This document shows positions 1-18,804 of a stretch of DNA of 27,500 nucleotides, piece by piece. The translations under genes and the position numbers were made by a program. The notes under the pieces are model-generated. The model was not told where the DNA came from and made no database searches. It was given only the letters and a program-made list of their open reading frames with translations. Positions within the stretch are counted from its first letter, which is position 1; each line of letters begins with the position of its first letter. The stretch comes from Halisarca cf. caerulea (lineage: Eukaryota; Porifera; Demospongiae; Chondrillida; Halisarcidae): NCBI GenBank assembly GCA_963170055.1, contig CAUJGJ010000444.1:6338118-6365617 (forward strand). The letters are read 5' to 3'.

Positions 1-6307
<6,307 letters not shown>

Positions 6308-6655
6308 TGTTTCTATGGGAACAGCAAAAATGGCAGCCACTCACACGTGTGTTTTCTTGTATTTTTATTTTTTCCATGTTAATTTTGTTGAATGATACGA
6401 AGTGAACTAATAGATTAGGATAATCATGATTAAATTAAACGCAATGTAAATTGTAAAATATTAATTAGTAGTATTCTAATTTTGTTCTTTTTGCCAAGCA
6501 TCTTATGTTGATGACTAATTAGTAGGATTTACTTTAAACGTACTATTCTCCTCATATTGTGTTTATTGTGTATTGTACACTTATTATTATGAGTGCAATA
6601 ATGATATCGGATTGTGACATTTTGTAGTATGAGTTTTCATACGTACTTTTACGTA
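6308..6655. other. AKT 3' flank / probable 3' UTR
   Basis: AT-rich sequence directly after the AKT stop. An ATTAAA poly(A)-like hexamer lies near 6430. No other gene signal seen. Confidence 0.5.
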
Positions 6656-7188
6656 CAGTCGAACCTCACTAGAATGCACCCTGGATGCAGTAGACTCCCC
6701 AATATAGTGAACATAGATCCTATAGAATGCATACCTGTTCACTCTTAAGTTTAATTGTAAAGTTCTTTCTCAATCTGGACAGATGAAGCACGTCAATCTT
6801 TTACATCAAATTCTTCATGCATACAACGTTTCGTCCACTTGGGCTTCTTCAGGTACAATAACTGAAAAGACTATGACTGAGTAAAATGTTTAAATGATAT
6901 TAAATAGTATAAAAATAATAAAATTTAAACATTTCACTCAGTCATAGTCTTTTCAGTTATTGTACCTGAAGAAGCCCAAGTGGGTGAAACGTTGTAAATT
7001 GAAGAATTTTGATGTAAAAGATTAACATGCTTTAACTGTCCAGATTGAGAAAGAGTTTTACAAACTTAAGTGTCCAGCATGTCAGATAATTATTTCTACA
7101 ATACCTATTCACTCTATTGTAAATGAACCCTGATGTAGTGAACCTTTTGACCGGTCCTGAGGGGGTTCATTATAACAAGGTTTGACTG
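6656..7188. mobile_element. Tigger-like MITE interrupted by a foldback element
   Basis: The ends CAGTCGAACCTCACTAGAAT (left) and the complement of AACAAGGTTTGACTG (right) form an inverted repeat with TA at 6654-6655 and 7189-7190. The interior between about 6743 and 7070 is a separate long inverted repeat. Confidence 0.8.
6743..7070. repeat. Long inverted repeat with a hammerhead-like motif in each arm
   Basis: Two arms of about 160 bp are nearly perfect complements and start at CTTAAGTTT. Each arm holds CTGAAGA, a GCCC...GG stem and GAAACGTT, on the minus strand at 6820-6857 and on the plus strand at 6961-7000. The transcript of either strand would fold back on itself. Confidence 0.85.
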
Positions 7189-7884
7189 TACTTTCTGAAA
7201 TCATACTTATCTGCACTGCATGTATTAATTATGAATAATATTGGTATAGTATAATATAATAAAAATTACCGTGATCTGAAGTGAGAGGCACATTAGAAGA
7301 ATCAGTTTTGGTTTGGATCTCATGTTATTCTGTTGCCCTCAGTCTTGCCTTGTATACATTCCAGTAAATCATGGAGCAAACTTCTTCTACAGCACTGTAA
7401 TATTTGATATTGTATCATTGCAGTATGCACTACTGTGGATTTATGGTCTCCTAGCTCACTCAAAATGCAAATAATATCAAACCCATTGTATTCTATCTTA
7501 CAAACCAGGGCACATGTTACATTCACGTCATGTGCGACAAATCCTGCGTCCTACGAGTCAGTAGTGCTGATGTGAGAAACCTTATAAAATGGGGCTAATT
7601 GGAACATTACAGTACTTGTAACAGGGCCTGTGACTTGGTGTGACCAATTTGTCTAGCCATACTTACCACTGCCGAACTCCCACTTCATGGAGACAATACA
7701 GACGAGAAATACTGGGTGTAGCTTGTGGTTGACACTGCTTTTGGTCTGACTGTTCTGAACTACCCGCTGTTCTAAACAATAATTACCCTACTTCACCATG
7801 TCAAAGGCTACGTTATTCGTGTAGAGTTTGCCTTTCAATCAATTGTTCACGAGGGGGTAGAAGAAGACACTCCCTTCTTGCAGT
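7189..7884. other. Intergenic, nothing recognised
   Basis: About 700 bp between two MITEs. A minus-strand ORF of 68 codons at 7320-7526 shows no recognisable motif and is probably chance. Confidence 0.5.
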
Positions 7885-8348
7885 ACCGTATATGCTCTAA
7901 TTTTTCGTCATTCCAATTATTCGTCACGGGCTCCAAAAGGGATGAAAAGCATTCTAATTGATGACGAAATAGCATGTGTTCTAATCCTACGTCAGAGACC
8001 CTAATTATTCGTCACGCAGGCTGGACGCCTTCGTTCTGCCTTTTGTTGTGCCATTAATATACTGGAGGAACTGCTTTTCCTTCGTTTATATTCGTCATTT
8101 TTACTTCGTTCAAGTAATCGTTGAATTTGGATTCCAAAATTCCTTGTTTACGTGGTATCCTCAAACGGGCGCAACAATTCTCAAACTAGAAACGGCCATT
8201 TTTCGATGGTTCTAATTCGCCGTCGTTGATTCTAAATATTCGTCCCCCCATTCCAATTATTCGCCACCTTTCAGAAACCTTGTAATTCCATTCTAAATGA
8301 CGTTTTTTCCCTGACAATTGCTCTGACGAAAAATTAGAGCATATACGG
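7885..8348. mobile_element. 464-bp MITE of the two-gene pogo element at 11134-13863
   Basis: Perfect-looking terminal inverted repeats start CCGTATATGCTCTAATTTTT, followed by CGTCA, with TA at 7883-7884 and 8349-8350. They differ from the ends of the 2.73 kb element by about three bases. The interior repeats the TCTAATTATTCGTCA motif several times. No ORF. It is a likely non-autonomous derivative mobilised by the same transposase. Confidence 0.9.
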
Positions 8349-8382
8349 TATCTTCATTTGGGGTATTTCTCATATTGGAATT

Positions 8383-8473
8383 AGTCTTGCGTCCTAGCCC
8401 CTTTCCTAATTACTTCCTTCGAAAGCAGGAAAAGGAAGTGATTAGGAAGAGGGGTTGGCTGGCCACGTGAGAC
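8383..8473. repeat. Short imperfect palindrome
   Basis: The left arm contains TTCCTAATTACTTCCTT and the right arm AAGGAAGTGATTAGGAA, with matching flanks GTCTTGCGT and ACGTGAGAC. A hairpin of about 90 bp with a short loop. No target duplication identified. Confidence 0.75.
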
Positions 8474-9483
8474 TTTGTTGGAAAGGGCTTTGACGAATAA
8501 ACAATACTGTCAGAATGTTCTGTTGTACGAGCATTTCATCTTTCATTACTGAAATTTACATCTTTCTCACATTGAGCGTGGAATACACTGTATTCCAAAT
8601 TGTCTATCTTTCCACTACCAGTGAAGGGGGCCATTTTCCCTTTGGATGTAGGCCTCAAATGCCATACATGGGAACTCCCCTTCAGCTTCATGGAATTTAA
8701 TGGAGTTGAATGGGGGTAATGCCTGTATCAGTAGCCCTGTGGCGATTGTCGAGGTGGGTAGAAGCTGACAGCAATTAGAGACCAGTATGTTAGTACACAT
8801 ACACAGTTGAGGAAATATGTACAGCTTGCATGGACCATATCTTGGATCGCGATTGCTGGAATAAAACCCCTCTTTGTTCAGTTGTAACTGCTAGATTTTT
8901 TGTTTTTTTCTTTTTCTCTGCCTAATGGCATGAAAGGGGTGGGGAAGGGTGTTGGCCCCCAGGTGCAAAGTATATCATAGACAGCTTTATAGGTCAGGGA
9001 AAGCTACTGTGCATGTGTACTCTGACACCGGATGTCAGGTACTATACTATACCTTTGTAGGCGGGGTTGGGAAGCACCTGGGGGTAGCCCTGCACCCCCC
9101 ATTATGTCCAAGAAGGGTTCATGCACTTAGTGATCACCCTTGTAGTGTGCTAAGCTAGGGTAGTTATAGATTGGTTGGTATAGAGTAGCTCATCTTACAT
9201 GGGTGGAAGATGCAGGCATCAAATGTTAATTATATTTCGTGTGTCAAGACTCAATACAATTGCATCTAGTCCACAACACAATCAATGTCACACCTTACCT
9301 ATCCTTCATGGATTACATCCATAGTTTTAAATTCGAATATGAAGCCTGTATATCTGACACGGCTTATCATTATACACATGGTGTGAGATTCAATAGCTGT
9401 ACGTATTGTGACAAATGTATATAGGCTGCCAGGATGATGAGGGTGATGGTACTCACCTACCCAAGCAATGGGTCAAGTGCGGC
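8474..9483. other. Intergenic, nothing recognised
   Basis: About 1 kb without a coding signal, tandem repeat or clear terminal repeats. Short ORFs here have no recognisable motif. Confidence 0.5.
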
Positions 9484-10000
<517 letters not shown>

Positions 10001-10288
10001 GTACATGATAGTACGTGTATATATTTGTGTTTGTTTGCATAATAAATATTATTATAATATGTAGTGAGTCAGACAATTGTAAGGTACAGCTGTTTGAATG
10101 ATGGAACTACCCATAATATTCATTGTGAAGCCTACATCGCATTACAAAATGGGAGCACTATACAGTGCTGCAAAAATGAAATTACAAGACAGAATGTTTC
10201 AAACAACAGTTGTAATTATGTAAATACGATTATTATAATAATTATTGATTCACATTACTACACACATGCATGCCAGCTGCCCCAACTC

Positions 10289-11052
10289 TCAAGTCAGCTG
10301 CACCTCGCTGTCTGATGCACTCGCAACAAAGCTTCCAGATTTCCCTCCAGTTTTCCTGATCAATTGAATATCTTTAATGACTGCATCTTTGGCCACTGAT
10401 TTAACCATGTCGTAAACAGTGAGTGTTGCTATGGCAACAGCTGTTAGTGCCTCCATCTCAACACCAGTCTTACCAAAACATTTCACAGTTGCCATGACAA
10501 CAATGCCATGGCAACCAGCATCAGGTTCAATCTCAATGTCCACAGAGTCTAGAGGAATGTTATGACAGAGAGGGATGAGAGTGGAGGTCCATTTAGCACC
10601 TTGTATCCCAGCTAATCTGGACACATCTAGAATGTTCCCCTTCCTGCTTCTCCCCGGGTCCACCACCTTTTGAAACGCTTCTTGACCAATGAGAATTTTC
10701 CCACTAGCGACTGCTGTCCGTTGTGTGGGTGATTTGTCTGCAACACTAACCATACGTGGACTACCACTGGCATCTACATGTGTGAGTTTGGATTCAAGTT
10801 CAGATTTGTCATTTCGATGTGGGTTCCCGTCTGCAAGTAACCTGGATGTATGGATCTGCTGTACAGGTTGAAAAGTTACTGCAGCTAGCAGTCGCGAAGG
10901 AGCCACCTTACTAGGCTTTGAAATAACACTACATGTACTAAAAATTTCATGTCTGAAGTGAACCTTCCTTGATTTGAAAATGTTCAAAGGGATTAGTACT
11001 TTCAATAGTGACAAGTGGTTTAAAAAGTCATTGCTGAGCTGGTGGAAGTTGT
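10289..11052 (-). CDS. MOCS1: MOCS1 exon 9: linker and MOCS1B (MoaC, cPMP synthase)
   Basis: The acceptor ttaccttgcag precedes a linker of about 90 residues ([13 protein letters not shown]...) with an Arg/Ser-rich stretch ([12 protein letters not shown]...[10 protein letters not shown]). Then comes a full MoaC domain from [20 protein letters not shown] to the stop TGA at 10289. [20 protein letters not shown] and KTGGKSG match conserved MoaC active-site regions. The phase suits direct joining to exon 7 or to short exon 8. In the unfused mRNA it would be the second cistron. Confidence 0.9.
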
Positions 11053-14000
11053 CTGCAAGGTAAGAACATAACAAAGAATATAATAATGTGTGTTTGTGTA
11101 ACAGACTACAGCCATCATCTCCACTACAGACTACCGTATACGCTCTAAAAATTCGTCACACCCACTTCACCAAAAAATTCGTCATTTTATTGGAATAGAT
11201 ACAAAATGAACAAAATGGACGACGCTGACGAAAACAAGGAGACTTTGTACGAATATTTAGAATACTGACGAATATTAGAGTTGGGCGGGAATGAAGATGG
11301 CTACTTACGATTTGAAGATTATTACAGCAGTCAGAGGATACCACGTCTACCAAGAAGTTTGGAATCCTATTGTTGGCGAAGCCTTCATTTGTCAACAAGA
11401 GAACGGCAACGAGCACGACGCGTATGCCGTGGGTACAATACGAGCCGAAGGAGGCAATGAAGTTATTGGTCATTTGCCACGGGAAATCTCACGTGTAGCG
11501 TTCTTCTTTTTGGCACATGCTGGTAGTATTTCTGGTACTGTGACTAATACGCGGCGCTATTGCACCCAGAGAGGAGGGATGGAGATTCCTTGTGAGTTAA
11601 CCTTTTCAGGAAAGAGAAAGAACATTCGAAAGCTGAAGAACTATTTTCAGCAAAAGCAATTTTCTTGTATTGAACTTGTTTCTTCATAGGCATTTTTAAT
11701 AAACATTCAATAGTGAACTCAATAATAGATGACGTGGCAACTCAATCCATAATAGGTTATGTGCAGTGTACAAATGGTATGACAATTAAAATTAATAACT
11801 GCTATAGGTCTATTGTTGGACAACATAGTGACATTGTGCATATTGTCAGTTGTCATCAGATGACCCTTCACTACATTCTTCTGAATCTCCACTTTCCTCT
11901 TCACTAGTGTCAAAAATGTCCTCATCACTCTCGGATTCCGAAGGCGCTGCATATGGTATGCAGAATTCTGGGAGCGCCTTAGCACATCTAATAAGATGGT
12001 TCTCTGATCCATCAAGATTATTGCTTATACCGCACACTTTGAAAGCTTTCTTGATATTCACATTGTTGGTGTTGAGAGTAGAATTTGCCTTTACAATCCA
12101 CTGCACCACATCCGCTGTCGATGGTGCAGGTGTGGATGATGTAGAGCATTCACTTGTGGCCTGCAATAGGTAAGCTTCAAATTGTCCTCGCACGATATCC
12201 TTAATAGGGCGGTTGAGTGAAACATCTACAGGCTGAACTTTACTTGTACATCCTCCTGGGATTACTAGAGTTGTTACATTGGCTTTCCTGAGGGCAGTGG
12301 CAACATCATCGGTCAAGTGAGCACGGAATGAATCAAGGACTAGTAGACAATGTTCACGTTTAGTATACTTGACTAATACCTCTTTGATCCAAACTTTCAT
12401 CAAAACGTGATCCATCCAAGCTTTCACCTGAGGAACAATGCAAACTTCATTCCTACTGTGCTTGATTTTTGTAATCGTCCTGTTCGTCTTGCCTTTCACA
12501 ATTACCATTGGCTTCAACATACATCCAGAAGCACTGCAGCCGACAACAAACGTTACTCGCTTCTTTCCTCCCTTTGTTCCCCGCACTCTTACTTCTCTTG
12601 CGCCTTTCTTGTTGATGGTACTGGATCTGTGCATGTCAAAAAATATAGGGGTTTCATCCATATTAATGATTAGCTCATCACGAAAATGATGACACTCTCT
12701 CAAAGCCCTTGCATCGTCCATAAACTTCTCCAATTTCTTTTCCAGGTTTGCAGGGAGCTTTTGCTGGATAGATGTGACCCTCCTTAGTGACAATGAATTT
12801 CGGTTCATGAATTTTTGCAGCCACCCATCAGATGCAGAAAAATTAGGATTTGTACGTTGTATCTGCAACCGAGCTTTATGCTGGATAGTCTTCCTCTGTA
12901 TTGGCAGCTGCAGATCCCTGGATTCCAGTATCCATTGCACAAGGGAGTCTTCAATATCTGCATCGTAAGATAAAGGACGTCCAGCACCTTTGTGGACATG
13001 TTTACCTTTGGAAAGCAAGGATTTCGATTTGCTCTTTGCAACTGCTTCCAATCCCTTCCATGAACGAATTGTGGTTCTTGGAATCTTGAAATTCCTTGCA
13101 GCTGCAACCTGTGAATGGGTTTTGGCATAAGCAAGCACTTCCAGCTTCTTCCTCAAGTTGTAAGATGTATACACAGAAGATCTGCTGCTTTTAGCTTTAG
13201 GTAGCGAATGAGGTGGTTCTTTTGGCCCACTATGAGTTGTTGGAGCTGAAAAGTTGCTACTGATCTGACTGCTGAAGGAAAAAGAACTGTCATTTGATCG
13301 CTGAGAGCTACTCATAAGAAGAGTAATGGCATTGTTGCTAGTAGCTGTTGATTTCGGCTTGAAATAATCTAAAATCGTTGTCTTGGGCTTCGTACTTGAT
13401 GGTTCTTCATCGCCGTGGTCAATAAAAATGATTGGGGAATCCATGTCCTTATCAAACTTCTTTTCACAAGGTGGGCCTTCAGCGTATTCCGAAGAAATCA
13501 CGCCATCCTCAACGTCCTCGATGTCTGAAAATTGAGCGAAGTCACTTAGGTGTGGTGACATTGGTGGTGAACCATAACAACAATCCGGAGTGTAGATGGT
13601 GGTAGCCGAATTCTGGGAACTGGACGAGTCTTCTGCCATACCCAAGACAACAAACGAGTATCAGCTTTAAAGAGAGCGTGCAGCGGTACAAGCAACAAAG
13701 ACCTTTGTGACGAAATATTAGATTGTTTCCTGTGTGTGACGAAAATTAGAATATGGTGACAAAAATTAGAGCGGAAGGAAGTTCGTCACCATTAGAATCG
13801 TTATTCACTGTGCATTTATACCCTGACGAAATTTAGAAGGACGAATTTTTAGAGCGTATACGGTATGTCAACTACATATGAAATGACCACAATGGACGAC
13901 TGACGTACAATAAACTTAGTGCTATTATGTACGCCAAAATCCCTCTTCCGCCATTTTATTTTTGCGTCATCTCTATATATGGAGCATACTCCGAAATACA

Positions 14001-14132
14001 CAAATATGCACACTGTATGTATACACGGGAATATTCATGTACAGATAATATGTATGTACTTACATATGTACACGTTATACTAGGTTTTCTTCATGAGAAT
14101 GTTTGGGGGGGGGAGGGGGCATGCATAGTGAT

Positions 14133-14182
<50 letters not shown>

Positions 14183-14232
14183 ATGCATACACACACACAC
14201 ACACACACACATAACATGATTACACACACACA

Positions 14233-14286
<54 letters not shown>

Positions 14287-14287
14287 G

Positions 14288-14348
<61 letters not shown>

Positions 14349-15831
14349 GCACAGACGAATAGACAGACAGACAGACATACATCACTCACTTTCTACCCAC
14401 CGATCAGAATCATGGGTCGATTCTTCATTTTTGATATATTGAACATTCCTGTGACAAAGATACATACAATACATACAGACATATATCTGCACAGGCATAC
14501 AAAGTTGTACAGGCATACATTTGTACAGGCTAACATTTGTACAGGCTAACATACAGGCATACATATGTAAGTACAGGTGTACACACGTACAGTGTAACCT
14601 GTCTAATGCGGTCACCCTTGGGACAGATCTTCCTTGGCTGTTTTATACAGGTGGCTGCATTGCCAGTTTTCTCATCAATATTCATTACCAGAAAGCTATG
14701 AATATCAATGAAATGTGGTCAAAAGCAAATGGCTGCCATCACTAGGCTTGCAGCTAAATGTTGTTTTTTCATACAATTTTATGAATACAGGGATATTTAG
14801 ATATTTCAAGCTGGAAATATCGTATAGGTGGTTGAATAGACACGCTCTAGTAAGTGTGAATAACATTATTGAAGTCTTTGGCTCTTTTTCCATTTCTTGC
14901 TACAGGTTTGAATCTCACTTTTATTAGGATTTAAAAGTAATTTTGCTTCAATGACCGTATAAGACAGTGTAAAATGTCACTTGGTACTTGAAAAAGGTGA
15001 CTGTAGTACGCATTAGACAGGTGACCGGATTAAATGTGTTTTGATGCATGGAAATAGATGGCTGTTTGTTCGGGACTGGAAGTCAGCGACTGTTTTAGGC
15101 AGTTGGCCGCTTTAATGAGGTGACTGCTGACACAGGTTCCACTGTATGTACATAGTTGATATACACAAAGTACATACACCTGTGTGTGCATATACCCACT
15201 ACATTGGACTTCATTTTGTATGGGATCGATTGTGAAGTACACATGTACACAGTGCAATGAGTGTGCGTGACTACACTGCGCTGCACTACACTCATGAGTT
15301 TATCAAGACACACTCACTATCCATCAAGAAATACCCCCTAGTCTATCAAGACACAACCTAATCCATCAAGACACACCCTTCCAATGCATGACATTTCCTA
15401 TTCTGGCATTCAAATACAAACTAGCAATGGTGACACTAGTTTAGGCTAAGCATCCTGTGCCTTGTTGCTATGCTCAAACAACTCATTTAATCAATTGATT
15501 GATTGATTGACTGTGGGTGTGAGGTGTAGGGACTATGAAACCACAATGCTGTGCTAAAGGTCAAGCACCAACCAGCATTGCAGCCTCCTCAGGACAGCCT
15601 ACTAGAGATAGGTACCTGTATCATGACATGAAGTATGCTTAGTGTATCATATCGTCTGTAGAAATATCGCCATATACGATATATCGTGAGTATCGTGGCA
15701 ACACTAACACACGCACACACACAGCCTGCAACACAAGCCACTCATGCACACAATGTACACATACACACACAATGTACCCACCCGCCCACCCACCCACACA
15801 CGCACGCACACACACACACAATGTACCCACC

Positions 15832-15862
<31 letters not shown>

Positions 15863-17414
15863 GTACAGTACCTGCATGCTGTTTCTTCTTCCTGCCAACA
15901 GCAGCCCCGATCACATGAATAAGCTCCTCGTCTGAACACCCTCCGCGCAGAGCGTCCCTCAGGGACACCTCCGTTGGTCCGAACAGGCACACTTTGAGGT
16001 TTCCGTCAGCAGTGAGTCTGACACGATTGCAGCTACCACAGAAGTTTTGACTCATTGAAGTGATGAACCCGAGTTGCCCACGGTAACCTGGAACACGATA
16101 TGCCTGTAGTAGAGAAAATTACTGGTTACTTATGGTACTTATGTACACATACATGCATGCATAGGCACAAATACAAACATGTACATAAAGATATATGTAC
16201 GTATGTATGTACATACAGTTCCATACAAAAACATAGTGTAGACAAATACGTAAGTGTACATGTAAAATTACTTATGAATGCATTTATACTCTATGCACAT
16301 ACATATGTACATACATACAAACAGACATACAGACTGACAGATGGACAGATACATAAAGTGGTGGATCCACAAAAAAAACATTCCTGCCTAGAATCCCCAC
16401 CCCTCCACACACCACCCATAGTTTGGTTCACTGAAGCACTGCCTATAGCTGGACAACTCTCCCATCATGGATAACAGAAATATAGACAAACATACAGAGA
16501 ATTGACGGACAGACAGATAAACATACAGAGAGTCGACGGACAGACAGATAAACATACAGAGAGTCAACGGACAGACAGACAAACATACAGGGAGTCGACG
16601 GACAGACAGATAAACATACAGAGAGTCAACGAACAGACTGACAAACATACAGGGAGGCAACAGACAGACAGACAAACATACAGAGAGTGGACGGACAGAC
16701 ATACAAACATACAGAGAGTGGACGGAGAGACAGACAAACATACAGAGAGTTGACAAAACAGACAGACGAACATACAGAGAGTTGACAAAACAGACAAACA
16801 TACAGAGAGTCAACAGACAGACAAACATACAGGGAGTCAACAGACAGACAAACATACAGGGAGTCAACAGACAGACAAACATACAGGAAGTCGACGGACA
16901 GACAAACATACAGGGAGTCGATGGACAGACAGATGTATGTATGCCAATCTTTGCTTAAATGAACAAAGCTCACCTTAGATGTATCGTTCTGATGATCTTC
17001 CAACTTCAACAGGTCAGGGTACTTCTCTAAGATCATGGTCTTCATTTCAGCATATGACACAAACTTGGAAAAATTCCACTTGTTCCCGTCAAATGGCATG
17101 TATTCTATGAATCGTACGTCCACACTCTGAGGAACAGACATACACGTACAATCACCAAAATGAGGTGTCGATAATGCACACACTTGAATTTTCACACAAC
17201 TAAGCTAATAATATTTGCTGACTAACAAGCGATTCGAGTTTAAAAAACTCGTGGGCCGCCCACGGCCCTGGAAACTCGAATCGCTTGGAAATCGTCTTCG
17301 AAGAACTCTTCTGGTCGAAAACACTCTTCGCTGATAAAATCAGAAGCGAACGAATGAATTTTACCGAAATATAGCCGAAAGATTACGTACCGACTTTGCG
17401 TCCGCCATGTTGTT

Positions 17415-17453
<39 letters not shown>

Positions 17454-18741
17454 ACATCGTTCCGGACGTTCCGGACACTTCCGGTGAAAGTAAAAACAAT
17501 ATAGGGCCGCCTTCCGGCGGCCCAAAAAGAATTGTCAAACATTTGAGAATGTGAAAATGTCATTTAGCTTTTGAGCAAAGACAAAACTCTCAACAAGTCA
17601 TACATGTGTACATATATTTGAGAGTTGGAACTTCTGAGGTTCACAGAATTTAATAATTTTGTAGCATTTTTATATCATGGTCGGCCATATTTTTTCCATT
17701 TCACAAAAGTTCAGTGTAAATTTTCATGTATACATACTTTGAGGACAGCTGTCAATCCAACAGTGAGAATTAAACCCTGTGAAAACTAGAGCACATACAG
17801 TTGGTGTAGAGTGGTTGACAGTTACCACAAGTGCAGCACCTTTATTGTACTGTCCTGACATTCTGCACTTCAACAAAGTAAATAAGTGAATACCGATGAT
17901 AGACTACCATCCAGAGGGCATTTTTCAAGGGGGGAAACATCTTCGCGGAATTCCAAAAGTTAGGATTATTTATGGTAAAAAAATTGTGGTTCATGCCAGA
18001 ATGATATTTCAACATGCAGTAATACTAACTTTCACAAGTAAATATTTGTGGTTCCCTTGCCAACCACGAAAACCGCAAATTTTTTACCCCTTGAAAAATA
18101 CCCATTGTCATGGTATATATACGTATGTACATACATACGTACGTACATAGGTATACAATAGTACAGTGGCGAGAGAACAGGGGAGGTGAGGAGTGCAGTG
18201 CTGAGGTGCTACGAACTCGACAACAAAGGTGGTTTAGGAACAACCTAGCACTGACAGGCCAACAGAACCTAACACTTGTAAAATGATCAGTCTGGGAAGT
18301 CAACCTACAGTCAAGATGCTGATGTGTAAGTAGGTTGTTGGCTATTTATGTAGACAAATTACGCACGTCAATTTGTTGGCAAAAATAATTGCAACGTTTC
18401 GCCCTCTTGGGCTTCTTCAGGCAATGCTTACAAAACTTAACAACTAATGTGCGTAATTTGCCCACATAAATAGACAGCAACCTACTAATGCTCAGCATGT
18501 CAACTAACTTCTATCAATGCTGATGTGTAGGCTATGGGATATATGTATGTACACACACACCTTTTCTTTAGTGAATTCCACAAAATCCAGTATCTCATCA
18601 TCATTGAGTCCCTTCATCACTACAACGTTGATTTTGAGAGGAGAGAATCCAAGAGATATTGCTTCCTCAATACCTCTCATTACCTTGTCCCATCCTAAGA
18701 GGAAACAGATCTGTTGTTAACAGTGTGTGTGTGTGTGTTTG

Positions 18742-18804
<63 letters not shown>

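Larger units (their letters stand above)
11134..13863. mobile_element. Two-gene pogo-like DNA transposon, 2730 bp, apparently intact
   Basis: Terminal inverted repeats begin CCGTATACGCTCTAAAAATT, then CGTC, with TA duplications at 11132-11133 and 13864-13865. It carries a DDD transposase on the minus strand (11846-13639) and a HIRAN-like ORF on the plus strand (11291-11689), pointing towards each other. Subterminal zones repeat a GACGAAWATTAGA motif. It lies in MOCS1 intron 8, between exons 8 and 9. Uninterrupted ORFs and matching ends suggest recent activity. Confidence 0.93.

Noticed and set aside
12407..13134. Several short ORFs opposite or out of frame in the pogo transposase
   Set aside because: Shadow frames of the 597-aa transposase.
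16388..16909. Cys/Leu/Val-rich LYVCLSV repeat ORF
   Set aside because: Antisense of the ACAGACAGAC minisatellite in MOCS1 intron 6.
17240..17563. 107-aa ORF through the hairpin repeat on the minus strand
   Set aside because: Runs through the (TA)n as a Tyr-Ile repeat; the copy at 22265-22485 does not keep the frame.
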